A stretch of 64,000 nt of DNA from Haloarchaeobius salinus (GCF_024464185.1 NZ_JANHAU010000001.1:372001-436000); one strand, 5' to 3'. Shown: positions 33,837-42,395, counted from the first letter of the stretch. Notes: generated by a model not told the origin, from the letters alone. Translations and numbers: made by a program.

Positions 33837-34295
33837 ATGCCGGACTGTCCACTCGCAGACGACTGCCCCAGTTTTCAGGAGCGAATCTCGGGGATGGGTT
33901 GCAACCACTACGGTGATCGTGGCGGCATGGAGTGGTGCGGTCACTACGACCAGCCCATCTCCGACCTCAAGACCCAGCCCGTCAAGCGTGGCGAGGAGAT
34001 CGTCGTCGACGTCACCGACATCCACGAGTCCGGTGCCGGTGTCGGCCGCACCGAGGACGGCTTCATCGTCATGGTCGACGGCGTCCTCCCCGAGGCCCGT
34101 GCGAAGGTCAAGATCACGAAGGTCCACAACAACCACGCCCGCGCCGACGAGGTCGAACGCCTCCCCATGGAGGGCGAGGACGACGACGGTGAGGAGAGCG
34201 AGGCCGACGACGGTGCGGGCGAGGACGAGGAGGAGAGCGACCGGCCAGCCAAGCGCGAACGCCTCGGAAGCCGCGATAACTTCTGGGGCAACTGA
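33837..34295 (+). CDS. TRAM-domain protein with Cys-rich N-terminus
   Basis: The 152-residue protein starts with a Cys/His-rich segment (CPLADDCPSFQ, GMGCNHYGD, EWCGHYD) that may bind zinc. A TRAM OB-fold follows, with the family pattern VKRGEEIVVDVTDIHESGAGVGR then GFIVMVDGVLPEARAKVKI in separate blocks (about residues 48-95). The tail is very acidic. TRAM domains bind RNA; small TRAM proteins of archaea can act as RNA chaperones. CGTTTAGAC (33805-33813) about 28 nt before the ATG supports the start. Confidence 0.87.
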   Translation: MPDCPLADDCPSFQERISGMGCNHYGDRGGMEWCGHYDQPISDLKTQPVKRGEEIVVDVTDIHESGAGVGRTEDGFIVMVDGVLPEARAKVKITKVHNNHARADEVERLPMEGEDDDGEESEADDGAGEDEEESDRPAKRERLGSRDNFWGN

Positions 34296-34745
34296 CGGCC
34301 GAACGAACCCGCGTCGGGGCATCTGGACAGTCCACCGACCGGCCTATCCTGTATTTGAGTTCACAACCTGCGTGGCAGAGCCGTTCCTGTTGTACAGAGA
34401 TGCAGCGTCGCAGAGGCGACCTCGAAGGGTCCAGCTCCTCGTCTTGGGAGTGGCTCACCTGACTCGAACAGCCAGAGATCCCCGGCGGGCCACGCTCCCG
34501 GGAGCCGTACGAGACTCCTCCGTCGTCTCGCTGCTTCCCGCTCGGTCGCACGCTCCCTCGCACGAGTGCGGCTCGCGGGCTTCGCCACGCTCGCCAGCGT
34601 GAGAGCGAGCTCTCACTGGCCATCGGAATCGCGGAGCGATTCCGAGACAGCTGCGCGCCACCCGGCCAGTCGAAGTACCGACGCGGACGGAACCCCGGTT
34701 ACCGCCGTCCCCAACGCTTAGTCCTCGGGCCACGTCGTCACGTCC
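34296..34745. other. 450-bp gap containing inverted repeat R2
   Basis: No gene is supported. Bases 34460-34661 are repeat copy R2 on the minus strand, with perfect hairpins at 34599-34616 and 34624-34644. The left part (34296-34459) contains GTATTTGAGTT (34351-34361), which could be a TATA-like box for a short RNA, but nothing obvious follows it. A GCTTAGTC box near 34715-34722 serves the downstream SDR gene. Confidence 0.55.
34460..34661 (-). repeat. Dispersed intergenic repeat, copy R2 (inverted)
   Basis: Read on the minus strand it starts TGGCGCGCAGCTG (34661 downward), carries the core GCAGCGAGACGACGGAGGAG (reverse of about 34515-34534) and ends ATCTCTGGCTGTTCGAG, matching R1 and R3. Two perfect hairpins, 7 bp (34599-34616) and 8 bp (34624-34644), have stem sequences not shared with the other copies. 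Confidence 0.7.
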
Positions 34746-35525
34746 ATGGACCTGCATCTCGACGGCGATACGGCACTGGTCACGGCGAGTTCGGCCGGGC
34801 TCGGCCTCGCCAGCGCGAAGGCACTCGCCCGCGAGGGCGCGAACGTCACCATCTGCGGCCGGGACGCCGACCGGCTCGCCGAGGCCGAGGCGGCGTTCGA
34901 GGGCCTCGACGGCGACGTGCTCGCACGACAGGCGGACATCACCGACCCCGACGACATCACGGACCTCGTCGACACCACGGTCGAGGCCTTCGGCGGACTG
35001 GACCACGTCGTCACCTCCGCCGGTGGTCCACGTTCGGGCCCGTTCCTCGACATGACGGAGCGGGACTTCTACGAGGCGTACGACCTGCTCGTGATGAGCG
35101 CCGTCTGGACGCTCCAGGAGGCGTCCCCCCACCTCGCCGACGGCGGCGGAACCTGGACGGCCGTCACCTCGACCAGCGTGCAGGAGGCCATCGACGGGCT
35201 GGTGCTCTCGAACGGCGTGCGCCGGGCCGTCGTCGGCGTCGCGAAGACCGTCGCCCGGGAGTGGGCTCCGGACGTGCGGGCGAACGTCGTCCTGCCCGCC
35301 GCCCACGAGACGAGCCGCATCGAGGAGCTGGTCGAACAGGGCCTGGAGCGCGGGGAGTACAGCACCTACGAGGAGGGCCTCGAGGACTGGGCCGACGGCA
35401 TCCCGATGGGCCGCATCGGCGACCCCGACGAGTTCGGGGACGTCGTCGCGTTCCTCGCGTCGGACCGGGCGAGCTTCGTCACCGGCGCGTCGGTGCCGGT
35501 GGACGGCGGGCGGCTGCGGAGCTGA
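34746..35525 (+). CDS. SDR-like protein lacking the usual Tyr/Lys catalytic pair
   Basis: The 259-residue protein has the Rossmann fold of short-chain dehydrogenases and resembles 3-oxoacyl-ACP reductase-like proteins. The cofactor turn reads TASSAGLGLASA (about residues 13-24) instead of the canonical TGxxxGxG, and the NAG-like VTSAGGPRSG follows at about residue 83. At the YxxxK position the sequence is SNGVRRAVVGVAKT (about residue 156), so Tyr and Lys are replaced. This matches the atypical SDR subgroup with imperfect cofactor and catalytic motifs; activity is uncertain. The end lies one base from the convergent nucleotidyltransferase gene. Confidence 0.85.
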   Translation: MDLHLDGDTALVTASSAGLGLASAKALAREGANVTICGRDADRLAEAEAAFEGLDGDVLARQADITDPDDITDLVDTTVEAFGGLDHVVTSAGGPRSGPFLDMTERDFYEAYDLLVMSAVWTLQEASPHLADGGGTWTAVTSTSVQEAIDGLVLSNGVRRAVVGVAKTVAREWAPDVRANVVLPAAHETSRIEELVEQGLERGEYSTYEEGLEDWADGIPMGRIGDPDEFGDVVAFLASDRASFVTGASVPVDGGRLRS

Positions 35526-35526
35526 G

Positions 35527-36552
35527 TCAGAACAGGTTCTCCTCCCGCAGTGCGCTCACGACCTCCCGAACCCGCTGGGCCTCGTCTTTCGGCACGACCA
35601 GCACCCGGTCGTCGAAGGCGGCGACGACGAGGTCGTCCACGCCGACGAGCGAGACGTGCTTTTCGTCGCTGGCGACGACGTTGCCCGATGCATCGACGGT
35701 GAGCCCGTCGCCGAGTACGGCGTTCCCGTCCCGGTCCTCGACGCCGAGACCCGCGTCGGTCAGCCGCTCCAGCGCGTCCCACGCGCCGAGGTCGTCCCAG
35801 TCGAAGGCGGCGGGGACGACGTACGCGTCGTCGGTGCGTTCGAGCACGGCGTAGTCGACGCTGAGTGCTTCCGCACGGGCGAAGCCCTCGGCGGGGTCGT
35901 CCGCCGTGGCGACCGGTTCGAGCGGCGTCCCGCGGCACTCCCGGAGGAAGGCGTCGGGTGTCCACGCGAAGATGCCGGCGTTCCAGAGACAGCCAGCGTC
36001 GACCAGCTCGTGAGCCGTCACCTCGTCGGGTTTCTCGCGGAATGACGCGACGGGTGCGACGCCGTCGGCGGGATCGCCGCCGCCGTCCTCGAAGCTCCCG
36101 GCGGGCTCGATGTAGCCGTAGCCGGTCGCCGCCCTGGTCGGCTCGACGCCCATCGTCACCAGCCCGCCCGTCTCGACGGCGACCTCGCAGGCGTGCCCGG
36201 CGACGGTCGCGAAGTCGCCGTCGACGTGGTGGTCGCTGGGCACGCAGACGAGGACGGCGTCGTCGACCTGCTCGCGGATTCTGCGGGCGGCGTAGGCGAG
36301 TGCCGGTCCCGTATCCTTCCCCGTGGGTTCGACCAGCACGCCGGCACGGGGCGCGTGCTCCCGCACTGCCTCGGCGTAGCGGTCGCCGGTGAGCACGTAC
36401 GTCTCGTCGGCGAAGGCGACGCGGTCGACGGTGCGGGCGAGCAGCGAACCCTCGCCGCCGAAGTCGAGGAACTGCTTCGGGCGGTCGGCCCTGCTGGCGG
36501 GATAGAGCCGGGTGCCGGTGCCGCCGGCGAGCACCAGCGCGACGGTCGTCAC
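35527..36552 (-). CDS. Mannose-1-phosphate guanylyltransferase-like nucleotidyltransferase
   Basis: The 341-residue protein matches GDP-mannose pyrophosphorylases. VALVLAGGTGTRLYPASRADRPKQFL (in two blocks) holds the nucleotide-binding signature, and VCVPSDHHV (about 100), TGYGYIEP (about 140), SFREKPDE and GCLWNAGIFAW (about 185) follow. The likely product is an activated mannose for N-glycans or surface polysaccharide. The GTG start overlaps the stop of the upstream Cys-containing gene by four bases (GTGA). Confidence 0.9.
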   Translation of the reverse strand: MTTVALVLAGGTGTRLYPASRADRPKQFLDFGGEGSLLARTVDRVAFADETYVLTGDRYAEAVREHAPRAGVLVEPTGKDTGPALAYAARRIREQVDDAVLVCVPSDHHVDGDFATVAGHACEVAVETGGLVTMGVEPTRAATGYGYIEPAGSFEDGGGDPADGVAPVASFREKPDEVTAHELVDAGCLWNAGIFAWTPDAFLRECRGTPLEPVATADDPAEGFARAEALSVDYAVLERTDDAYVVPAAFDWDDLGAWDALERLTDAGLGVEDRDGNAVLGDGLTVDASGNVVASDEKHVSLVGVDDLVVAAFDDRVLVVPKDEAQRVREVVSALREENLF

Positions 36553-36833
36553 CACGTCTCGATGACCCCCTCGCGGATGTCCTCCAGACAGCCCTGACAG
36601 TCGCGGTTCTCGGCCTCGAAACAGGGTGGGACGCCGTCCTCGGAGAGCATGACGGCGCGCCGGTCGGCGTGACGGCGGCAGACGATCTTCGCGCGGCCGT
36701 GCTCGTCGGCCGGCAGCCGGTTCACGGTGCGCCCGGTGGTGAACTGCTCGCGGGACTGCTCGTACTGCCGGCCGGCCGAGCGGATGGCGCGGCGGATGTA
36801 GCCGCCGATGCCGCGCTCGGGGTCGTCGCTCAC
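36549..36833 (-). CDS. Small haloarchaeal protein with C-terminal Cys motif
   Basis: A GTG at 36833 gives 94 residues. There is a basic helix (YIRRAIRSAGRQYEQSREQF), a middle KIVCRRHADRRAV and a tail with PCFEAENRDCQGCLEDI, whose four cysteines could bind a metal. It resembles a conserved haloarchaeal family of unknown function. Its stop overlaps the nucleotidyltransferase start, so the two are co-translated; a functional link to sugar activation is only positional. Confidence 0.66.
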   Translation of the reverse strand: MSDDPERGIGGYIRRAIRSAGRQYEQSREQFTTGRTVNRLPADEHGRAKIVCRRHADRRAVMLSEDGVPPCFEAENRDCQGCLEDIREGVIETW

Positions 36834-37103
36834 CGGGACCACCGCCCGGCGGCGGGCGTTCGGGCACGGAGTCGGCGCAGGCCCGTTGACATGGACGACC
36901 GTAGCGGGGCGGGCCACAAAGTCGCGTCGGTCGTCCACCTCCGCTCACCTCCAACCGACGGATACTGCCGTTCTGGGGCCGGAAGACCTCGTTTCGCGTC
37001 CAGACGCCGATTTCACTTTCACCGCGCTTGGCACAGTTTAAATACCATCGCGCCCCAACGTCGATACGTCTCCCACTGAACACACGCGGAGACAGAGCCA
37101 ACC

Positions 37104-38033
37104 ATGACCGATGTGCGACAGCACGCCGAAGACCTACACGAACAGTTCTCCGGACACGCGGACGTGTCCGTCGACGAGATCGAGGAACGACTGGAACGAC
37201 TGGTCGACGAGTTCAAGGTACCGATGGACGAGGCAACGCGCAGCGTCCGGAGCCACTACGTCGACGAGACCGGTGTCGACCGCGACGAGCTCGCGGGCGG
37301 CTCCAGCCAGGAAGTCGAACTGGGCGACATCGACCAGGACGAGCAGTGGGTCGACCTGACGGTGAAGGTCACCCAGCTCTGGGAGCCGCGCTCCGATTCC
37401 ATCGCCCAGGTCGGGCTGGTCGGCGACGAGTCCGGCACCAAGAAGTTCGTCTCGTTCACCACCTCCGAGCTCCCCGAACTCGAGGAGGGGAAGGTGTACC
37501 GCCTCTCGAACGTCGTCACCGACGAGTACGAGGGCCAGTACTCCGTGAAGCTCAACCGGACCACGACCATCGAGGAGCTCGACGAGGAGATCGAGGTCGG
37601 CGACGACGACGTCACCATCGAGGGCGCGCTCGTCGACATCCAGTCCGGCTCGGGCCTCATCAAGCGCTGTCCGGAGGAGGACTGCACGCGCGTCCTGCAG
37701 AACGGGCGCTGTGCGGAACACGGCGAGGTCGAGGGCACCTTCGACCTGCGCATCAAGGCGGTCGTCGACGACGGCGTCGACGCCCACGAGGTCATCTTCA
37801 ACGAGGCCGCGACGGAGGACGTCGCGGACATCTCGCTGGAGGAGGCCAAGGACATGGCCATGGACGCACTCGACACGACCGTCGTCGCCGACGAGATCCG
37901 CGACGAGGTCATGGGAGTGTACTACCGCGTGACGGGCCCGACGTTCGGCCGCTACGTGCTGGCCGACGACGTCGAGGAACTGACCGAGCGTCCGGACACC
38001 GAGGCGACGCTCATCCGAGCGAGGTCGATGTGA
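37104..38033 (+). CDS. rpa3: Replication protein A (single-stranded DNA-binding, Rpa3-like)
   Basis: The 309-residue protein binds single-stranded DNA during replication and repair. A helical N-terminus (about 1-70) precedes an OB fold (DLTVKVTQLWEPRSDSIAQVGLVGDESG in blocks, about 80-150), a second beta region and a zinc finger CPEEDC...CAEH (about 195-212). Length and single main OB fold fit the haloarchaeal Rpa3 type better than the longer Rpa1. GTTTAAATA (37036-37044) probably drives transcription with a 5' UTR of about 35-40 nt. The next gene encodes its usual partner. Confidence 0.92.
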   Translation: MTDVRQHAEDLHEQFSGHADVSVDEIEERLERLVDEFKVPMDEATRSVRSHYVDETGVDRDELAGGSSQEVELGDIDQDEQWVDLTVKVTQLWEPRSDSIAQVGLVGDESGTKKFVSFTTSELPELEEGKVYRLSNVVTDEYEGQYSVKLNRTTTIEELDEEIEVGDDDVTIEGALVDIQSGSGLIKRCPEEDCTRVLQNGRCAEHGEVEGTFDLRIKAVVDDGVDAHEVIFNEAATEDVADISLEEAKDMAMDALDTTVVADEIRDEVMGVYYRVTGPTFGRYVLADDVEELTERPDTEATLIRARSM

Positions 38034-38034
38034 C

Positions 38035-38637
38035 ATGAGCCAGGCACCCACCCGCGAGGTCGCAAAGCGCGTCTTCGCACGCGAGTTCAACGACGCGACG
38101 TACACGTTCAAGGAGTCCGACGAGGAGCGCGCCCCGAACTTCGCGCTCCTGCCGACGGGCGACCGCGCGAACCGCGTGTTCGTCGTCGGCACGCTCACCG
38201 AGACCGAGGACATCGGCGAGGACTCCGAGTACTGGCGCGGCCGCGTGGTCGACCCCACGGGGACGTTCTTCATCTACGCCGGGCAGTACCAGCCCGAGGC
38301 GGCGGCGTTCCTCCGCGACACGGAGCCGCCGGCGTACGTCTCGGTCGTCGGCAAGCCCCGGACGTTCGAGACCGACGACGGCAGCATCAACGTCTCGCTG
38401 CGGCCCGAGTCCATCACCGCCGTCGACGAGGCGACCCGTGACCGCTGGGTCGTCGAGACGGCGGAGCGGACCCTCGACCGCATCGAGGCGTTCGACGACG
38501 ACACCAACGAGTACGCCGCGATGGCGACCGAGCGCTACGACGCGAGCCTGCTCGACAGCTACCGCGAGGAGGTCCTGACCGCGCTGGAGAGCCTCGACGG
38601 CGTCGACGTCGACGCGGAGCCGGAAGCGACGGCCTGA
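38035..38637 (+). CDS. rpap3: RPA-associated protein (Rpap3-like)
   Basis: The 200-residue protein belongs to the archaeal RPA-associated family (COG3390): REVAKRVFAREFNDATYTFKE at the N-terminus, RVFVVGTLTE and GRVVDPTGTFFIYAGQYQPEA as an OB-fold strand set, then a helical acidic tail. In Haloferax such proteins work with their cognate RPA in DNA-damage tolerance. It starts two bases after the rpa stop (TGACATG), so the pair is one operon. The following ATTTTTCG (38653-38660) may be part of a termination signal. Confidence 0.92.
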   Translation: MSQAPTREVAKRVFAREFNDATYTFKESDEERAPNFALLPTGDRANRVFVVGTLTETEDIGEDSEYWRGRVVDPTGTFFIYAGQYQPEAAAFLRDTEPPAYVSVVGKPRTFETDDGSINVSLRPESITAVDEATRDRWVVETAERTLDRIEAFDDDTNEYAAMATERYDASLLDSYREEVLTALESLDGVDVDAEPEATA

Positions 38638-38687
38638 AGGGCCACTCGGCGATATTTTTCGTCTCGGAAGCGCCCGCGAGCCGCGAG

Positions 38688-39416
38688 CTACCGCTCCGTC
38701 CCGCGTTCTGTCTCGCGGAGCAGTTCGAGTCGCCGTTCGTACTCCTCGTCGGAGACCCCGCCCTCGGCGTACCGCTGTCTGAGGAGTTCGATGGCGGTCG
38801 GGTCGCCGTTCGCCCCCGTGGGCCGGTCGACCGTGAACGTCACGCTCGACACGTCGTCCTCGAACACGCGGGGACCTCCAGCGGCCGTGGTGTCGGGACC
38901 GAGGAGCCCCTCGAGCTCTTCCGGTCTGACCGCCGGTTCGGCCGCGTCGAGACGCTCGATGCCGGCGGCGAGTTCGTCCCGGTCGATTTCGCCGCGTGCG
39001 TAGCGGATCGCCAGCTGCTCGACCCGTGGATGCGCGTCGAACTCGCCGTCGAGCTCGAAGAGCCGTTCCAGCCGGTGTTCGTACTCCTCGAGGTCTATCC
39101 CCCCGTCCGTGTACCGGGCTTCGAGGACGTCCAGGGGGTCCGCCGCCGCGTGCTCGTCGTCGCCCGCCTGCGCCGACGAGCCGCGGGCCGACAGCCAGAC
39201 GGCGAGACCGACGACCCCGACGACGAGGAACGGCACGAGGAACGGGAGGTACCAGAGCAGGGTCCCGAGGGAACCGCCGCCGAACCCGAACACGAAAAAG
39301 AGCGGGAGCAGGGTGGTGGCGAGCACGACGAGGACGCTCAGGAGGATGGCACCGACCAGCACTGGTGTCGTACGGGTCCCCGACGGTCCGACGCGTGGCC
39401 CATCGGTACCATTCAT
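38688..39416 (-). CDS. Membrane protein with three SHOCT-like motifs
   Basis: The 242-residue protein has two membrane helices (about residues 17-75) and then three short charged modules of the SHOCT type: LEARYTDGGIDLEEYEHRLERL (about 96), LAIRYARGEIDRDELAAGI (about 130) and LRQRYAEGGVSDEEYERRLELL (about 212) each quoted in part. SHOCT modules occur at the ends of many membrane proteins and may mediate oligomerisation. A related one-motif protein is encoded at 54946-55179. No enzyme domain is present. Confidence 0.78.
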   Translation of the reverse strand: MNGTDGPRVGPSGTRTTPVLVGAILLSVLVVLATTLLPLFFVFGFGGGSLGTLLWYLPFLVPFLVVGVVGLAVWLSARGSSAQAGDDEHAAADPLDVLEARYTDGGIDLEEYEHRLERLFELDGEFDAHPRVEQLAIRYARGEIDRDELAAGIERLDAAEPAVRPEELEGLLGPDTTAAGGPRVFEDDVSSVTFTVDRPTGANGDPTAIELLRQRYAEGGVSDEEYERRLELLRETERGTER

Positions 39417-39601
39417 ACCCAACACTCGCTGAAACGAACAATGAAGATTGTGGTTGGGCCGACGCAGCCGGCCGGATTCGGAGCGGACGGTGTCGGTCCG
39501 ACGAACCGACCGGGCGTTGCTGCCCCGTCCGGCGGCCAACGGCACCACCGCACCGAGCGTCTGACGAACGTTCAAGTGCCTGTGTGACAGTTACGGGTAG
39601 C

Positions 39602-40015
39602 ATGGGCAACAAGAACAAGACGGTCTCGTTCCGCGTCAACGAGGACGCGTTCGAGACGCTGCAGGAGATCGCCGAGGAGCGCGACCTCTCGCTGTCTGCG
39701 GTGTTCCGCGACTACGTCGACATGCTCGTCGCCCACGACGGGCAGGTCGCGGTGATGCCCGAGCACGAGGCACCGGCGGAGACGCCGGTGGACGAGGCGT
39801 GGCCGCCGAAGGTAGAGGTGCCGAAGAGCTTCGTCCGCGAGCACGAACGCCTCGAACTCGAGACCGACCACCTGCGCGAGCAGCTCGACGAGTACAAGCA
39901 GTACGTCACCTACCTCCGCGAGCGCGTCGACGACGAGGACGAGGAGGACGTCATCCATCTCGAGGACCTCGACGCGGGCGAGGACGGGGACGACGAACCG
40001 TACCAGCTGGGCTAG
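39602..40015 (+). CDS. Ribbon-helix-helix protein with C-terminal coiled coil
   Basis: The 137-residue protein begins with a CopG-like ribbon-helix-helix: KTVSFRVNEDAFETLQEIAEE then RDLSLSAVFRDYVDMLVA (residues about 6-45). A Pro/Glu linker and a coiled coil (REHERLELETDHLREQLDEYKQYVTYL in heptads) follow, then an acidic tail. It is probably a DNA-binding dimer, possibly a regulator; the target is unknown. Its TAG shares CTAG with the stop of the convergent gene. Confidence 0.78.
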   Translation: MGNKNKTVSFRVNEDAFETLQEIAEERDLSLSAVFRDYVDMLVAHDGQVAVMPEHEAPAETPVDEAWPPKVEVPKSFVREHERLELETDHLREQLDEYKQYVTYLRERVDDEDEEDVIHLEDLDAGEDGDDEPYQLG

Positions 40016-40470
40016 CCCGAGAGCGTCTCCTTCTCGCGTTTCGCTGCCTTCCGGGCATCCTCGTTGCCCTCGACCCGCGCCAGCTCTTCCATCGCCTCCA
40101 GCGTTCGGACCGAGTTGTCGAGGAACGAGAGCACGTCGCCCTCGTAGGCGTACACCATGTAGTCGTCGCCCATCACGTCGACGATGGCCGACGGGCGAAG
40201 GCCCTGGGCGCGGAGTTCGAGGAGGTAGCGCACGAACTTCTCCTCGGGGTGGCCACAGTACGGGCTGTTGTCACAGCCACAGTCCATGAAGTCCTTCGAG
40301 AAGTCGAGGATGCGCTCGCGCGTCGTCTCGTCGAGCTTCTCCAGCGCCTCACCACCGTTGAACAGCATGTCCAGTGTCGCCCCCTTGAACACGCCCTTGG
40401 GGATGTTCGTGTCGAGCTGGGAGCTCAACTGCCGGTGGTTCTTGACGTAGATCTTGTCCGTGATGGCCAC
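40012..40470 (-). CDS. Conserved haloarchaeal protein with Cys/His cluster
   Basis: A GTG start gives 152 residues: AITDKIYVKNHRQLSSQLD at the N-terminus, a GATLDMLFNGGEALEKL helix, then MDCGCDNSPYCGHPEEKFV (about residues 62-80) whose Cys and His residues suggest a zinc or Fe-S site. The rest is helical. I recognise no named domain. The stop overlaps the convergent ribbon-helix-helix gene by four bases. Confidence 0.72.
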   Translation of the reverse strand: MAITDKIYVKNHRQLSSQLDTNIPKGVFKGATLDMLFNGGEALEKLDETTRERILDFSKDFMDCGCDNSPYCGHPEEKFVRYLLELRAQGLRPSAIVDVMGDDYMVYAYEGDVLSFLDNSVRTLEAMEELARVEGNEDARKAAKREKETLSG

Positions 40471-40592
40471 GCTTGCCCCACGATAGCGTCGTGACGGGCA
40501 AAAACGTCGCGGTTCCGACCGTGACACCGCATGACGGAGCCCCCACCGAGTCGTAACGTATTTGAGTTCGACCCGGGTACGTTCTGGTGCGT

Positions 40593-40666
40593 GTCCGGGT
40601 TAGGGTAGTGGACTATCCTTCAGCCTTGTGGAGGCTGAGACGCGGGTTCGATTCTCGCACCCGGAC
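40593..40666 (+). tRNA. tRNA-His (anticodon GTG)
   Basis: The acceptor stem TCCGGGT (40594-40600) pairs perfectly with ACCCGGA (40659-40665). G at 40593 is the encoded G-1 that marks tRNA-His, opposite discriminator C (40666). The anticodon stem CAGCC/GGCTG encloses loop TTGTGGA with anticodon GTG (40628-40630). The T arm is GCGGG-TTCGATT-CTCGC (40642-40658). CCA is not encoded and no intron is present. It stands alone between protein genes. Confidence 0.95.
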
Positions 40667-41075
40667 CTTCTTCTGCGAACAACGTGACCAGACGACGGTC
40701 CGTCGAAGCGAATCGAAGCAGGGAGGACACGCGCAGCGGAGCGAGCAAGTCCGACCGAGGTTCGATTCTCGCACCCAGTCCTTTTCTCTCACCGGTGAGC
40801 GTGTGCGCTGGCAGACGTCCAGTGGAACCCATCGCGCCGCTCGACCGCTACGACGACGTCGCCGCCGCTAGCACGGTTCTCGCGGCGGTGTTGTCCGTCT
40901 CGACGGCGGTGCGTACCGGCCGTACGTACTCCTCCGTCTCGGTCTCGCCCTCGTCACGGTTGTCGTCGCCATATCCCGGCCCTCGCCAACGGACCGGGGT
41001 GCCGGGCTGGAGGACCACCGCCATAACCGACGCCAGAAGAAGCTGAAGATGGAGAGCGGTGGCTACGGCGGGTCG
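40667..41075. other. 409-bp gap after tRNA-His with a duplicated tRNA 3' end
   Basis: No intact gene is supported. At 40759-40776 the 18 bases GGTTCGATTCTCGCACCC repeat the tRNA-His T arm and acceptor exactly, followed by AGTCCTTTT. Between the copies, GCGCAGCGGAGCGAGCA (40731-40747) also occurs in repeat R3. From about 40865 to 41070 a + strand frame reads GGVVRLDGG, AYRPYVLLRLGLALVTVVVAI and LEDHRHNRRQKKLKM, which looks like part of a membrane protein but has no start and overlaps the next gene's end; it may be a remnant. Confidence 0.5.
40759..40776 (+). repeat. Direct repeat of the tRNA-His 3' end (possible att-site scar)
   Basis: These 18 nt are identical to 40645-40662 inside tRNA-His, 114 bp upstream. 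A copy of a tRNA 3' end downstream of the intact tRNA is the usual product of tyrosine-recombinase integration at a tRNA gene. No integrase or element genes lie between the copies, so an element, if there was one, has been lost. Confidence 0.6.
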
Positions 41076-42395
41076 TCAGTCGTCGTCCTCCTCCGGGGTC
41101 GCGGTCGGGTCGTCGTCCCCGGCTCGCGTCGGGTCGGGTGCCTCCGCTCCGGCGTCGGCTTCGGTGCTTCCGTCGTCCGGTTCCTCGCTCCAGATTCCGC
41201 CCTCGGGCAGCACCGTTCCCTCTGAATCCGGGAACTCGAAGGTGCTCTCGTCGTCGCCCCCTCGTGTCCCCCCGGGAACCGCGAGCACGTCGTCGTGCGC
41301 GCCGGGTTCCGTTGGTGGTTCGTACACGTAGCAGAGCTCGCCGTCCGGGACGTAGAACCGGCCGTCGTCGTTCGACTCGATGACGCGGGAGTCGGTGTCG
41401 ATGGCGACGTCCACGAGCCCCGTGAGCGAGTCCATCTCGACGGCCGTCCGTGACCGTATCGACTCGGGGACCGTTCCCGTGGAGATCCACTCCGCGAACT
41501 CCTCGCGCTCGGTCTCGAACTGCGAGCGGGCCAGCTCGGTATCGGTGGGAGCGATGCGCACGTCGCGGTATCGGGCCGCGACGCCCACGATCACGAGACC
41601 GAACGTGAGCAGCCAGAGGATGACCGAGCCAACGAGGGACACCGCGACGACAGGCCCGTTCGGCGGTTCGGTGACGGTCCGTCGTTCGGTGGCGGTCACC
41701 GGGGGCGCGTCGAGGCCCGACGGCTCGACACGGACGGCGGTGTCGTCACCGGTGAAGCGGATGCGGAGCCCGTCGGACTGATCGACGGCCCGCCCGGACA
41801 CCTGTCCCCGTCTGTGGACCGTGGCCCGGAGGAACACCTGTGTCTCGCCGGCGCTGCTGTCGAGCGCGCGCTGGATGGCGTCCACGCGGTCGAACAGCGC
41901 GGTGGCATCGACGGCGTACGGAACGTGAAGCTGCTCGCCGCCCTCGAGCGTCTCGCTGGTGGTGTTCCGCGCGAACGTCCGCTCCCAGTAGACGGTCGTC
42001 TCGGTGTCCTGTTCGCTGGTGCTGTCCGACCCACCGCCACTGGCGACCGCTCGGATGACCACCGCCGTCTCGACGGTCGTGTTCAGCGTCGCGTCGCCCT
42101 GATGTCCGACGGTGACGTTGCCCGAGATGACCGGCGAGACGTTCGCGAAGTAGACCGGCCGGTTCTCGAGTCGCTCGCGGTCGTAGACGGGTGTCTCGGT
42201 GACGACGTCCGCACCGTGGCTGACCGACGCGGTCGGTTCGTACAGCGTCCGCTGTTCCGAGACCGTTCTCGACTGCGCCTGTACCGCGTCGGCGACGACG
42301 ACACCGGCGACTGCGCTCGCGACGAGACAGACGACCAGCAGCGCCCGGTAGTTGTCTGCAATCAGTGCTCGGACACGCGTCCCTCCTCGAGTCAC
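41076..42395 (-). CDS. DUF5305-like membrane protein
   Basis: The 439-residue protein has an N-terminal membrane helix (ALLVVCLVASAVAGVVVADAV), an extracellular beta-rich domain with YEPTASVSHGADV and RPVYFANVSPVISGNVTV blocks, a second helix near residue 275 (VVAVSLVGSVILWLLTFGLVIVG, quoted in part) and a cytoplasmic domain ending in an acidic, disordered tail. This order matches DUF5305 proteins, which in other haloarchaea often sit beside signal peptidase genes; none is beside it here. The tail (EDPD-rich) is unusually long. Confidence 0.78.
   Translation of the reverse strand: MTRGGTRVRALIADNYRALLVVCLVASAVAGVVVADAVQAQSRTVSEQRTLYEPTASVSHGADVVTETPVYDRERLENRPVYFANVSPVISGNVTVGHQGDATLNTTVETAVVIRAVASGGGSDSTSEQDTETTVYWERTFARNTTSETLEGGEQLHVPYAVDATALFDRVDAIQRALDSSAGETQVFLRATVHRRGQVSGRAVDQSDGLRIRFTGDDTAVRVEPSGLDAPPVTATERRTVTEPPNGPVVAVSLVGSVILWLLTFGLVIVGVAARYRDVRIAPTDTELARSQFETEREEFAEWISTGTVPESIRSRTAVEMDSLTGLVDVAIDTDSRVIESNDDGRFYVPDGELCYVYEPPTEPGAHDDVLAVPGGTRGGDDESTFEFPDSEGTVLPEGGIWSEEPDDGSTEADAGAEAPDPTRAGDDDPTATPEEDDD

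Noticed and set aside
34361-34588. Small minus-strand protein inside repeat R2
   Set aside because: The frame is created by the repeat sequence itself; similar phrases appear in translated copies at other intergenic sites.
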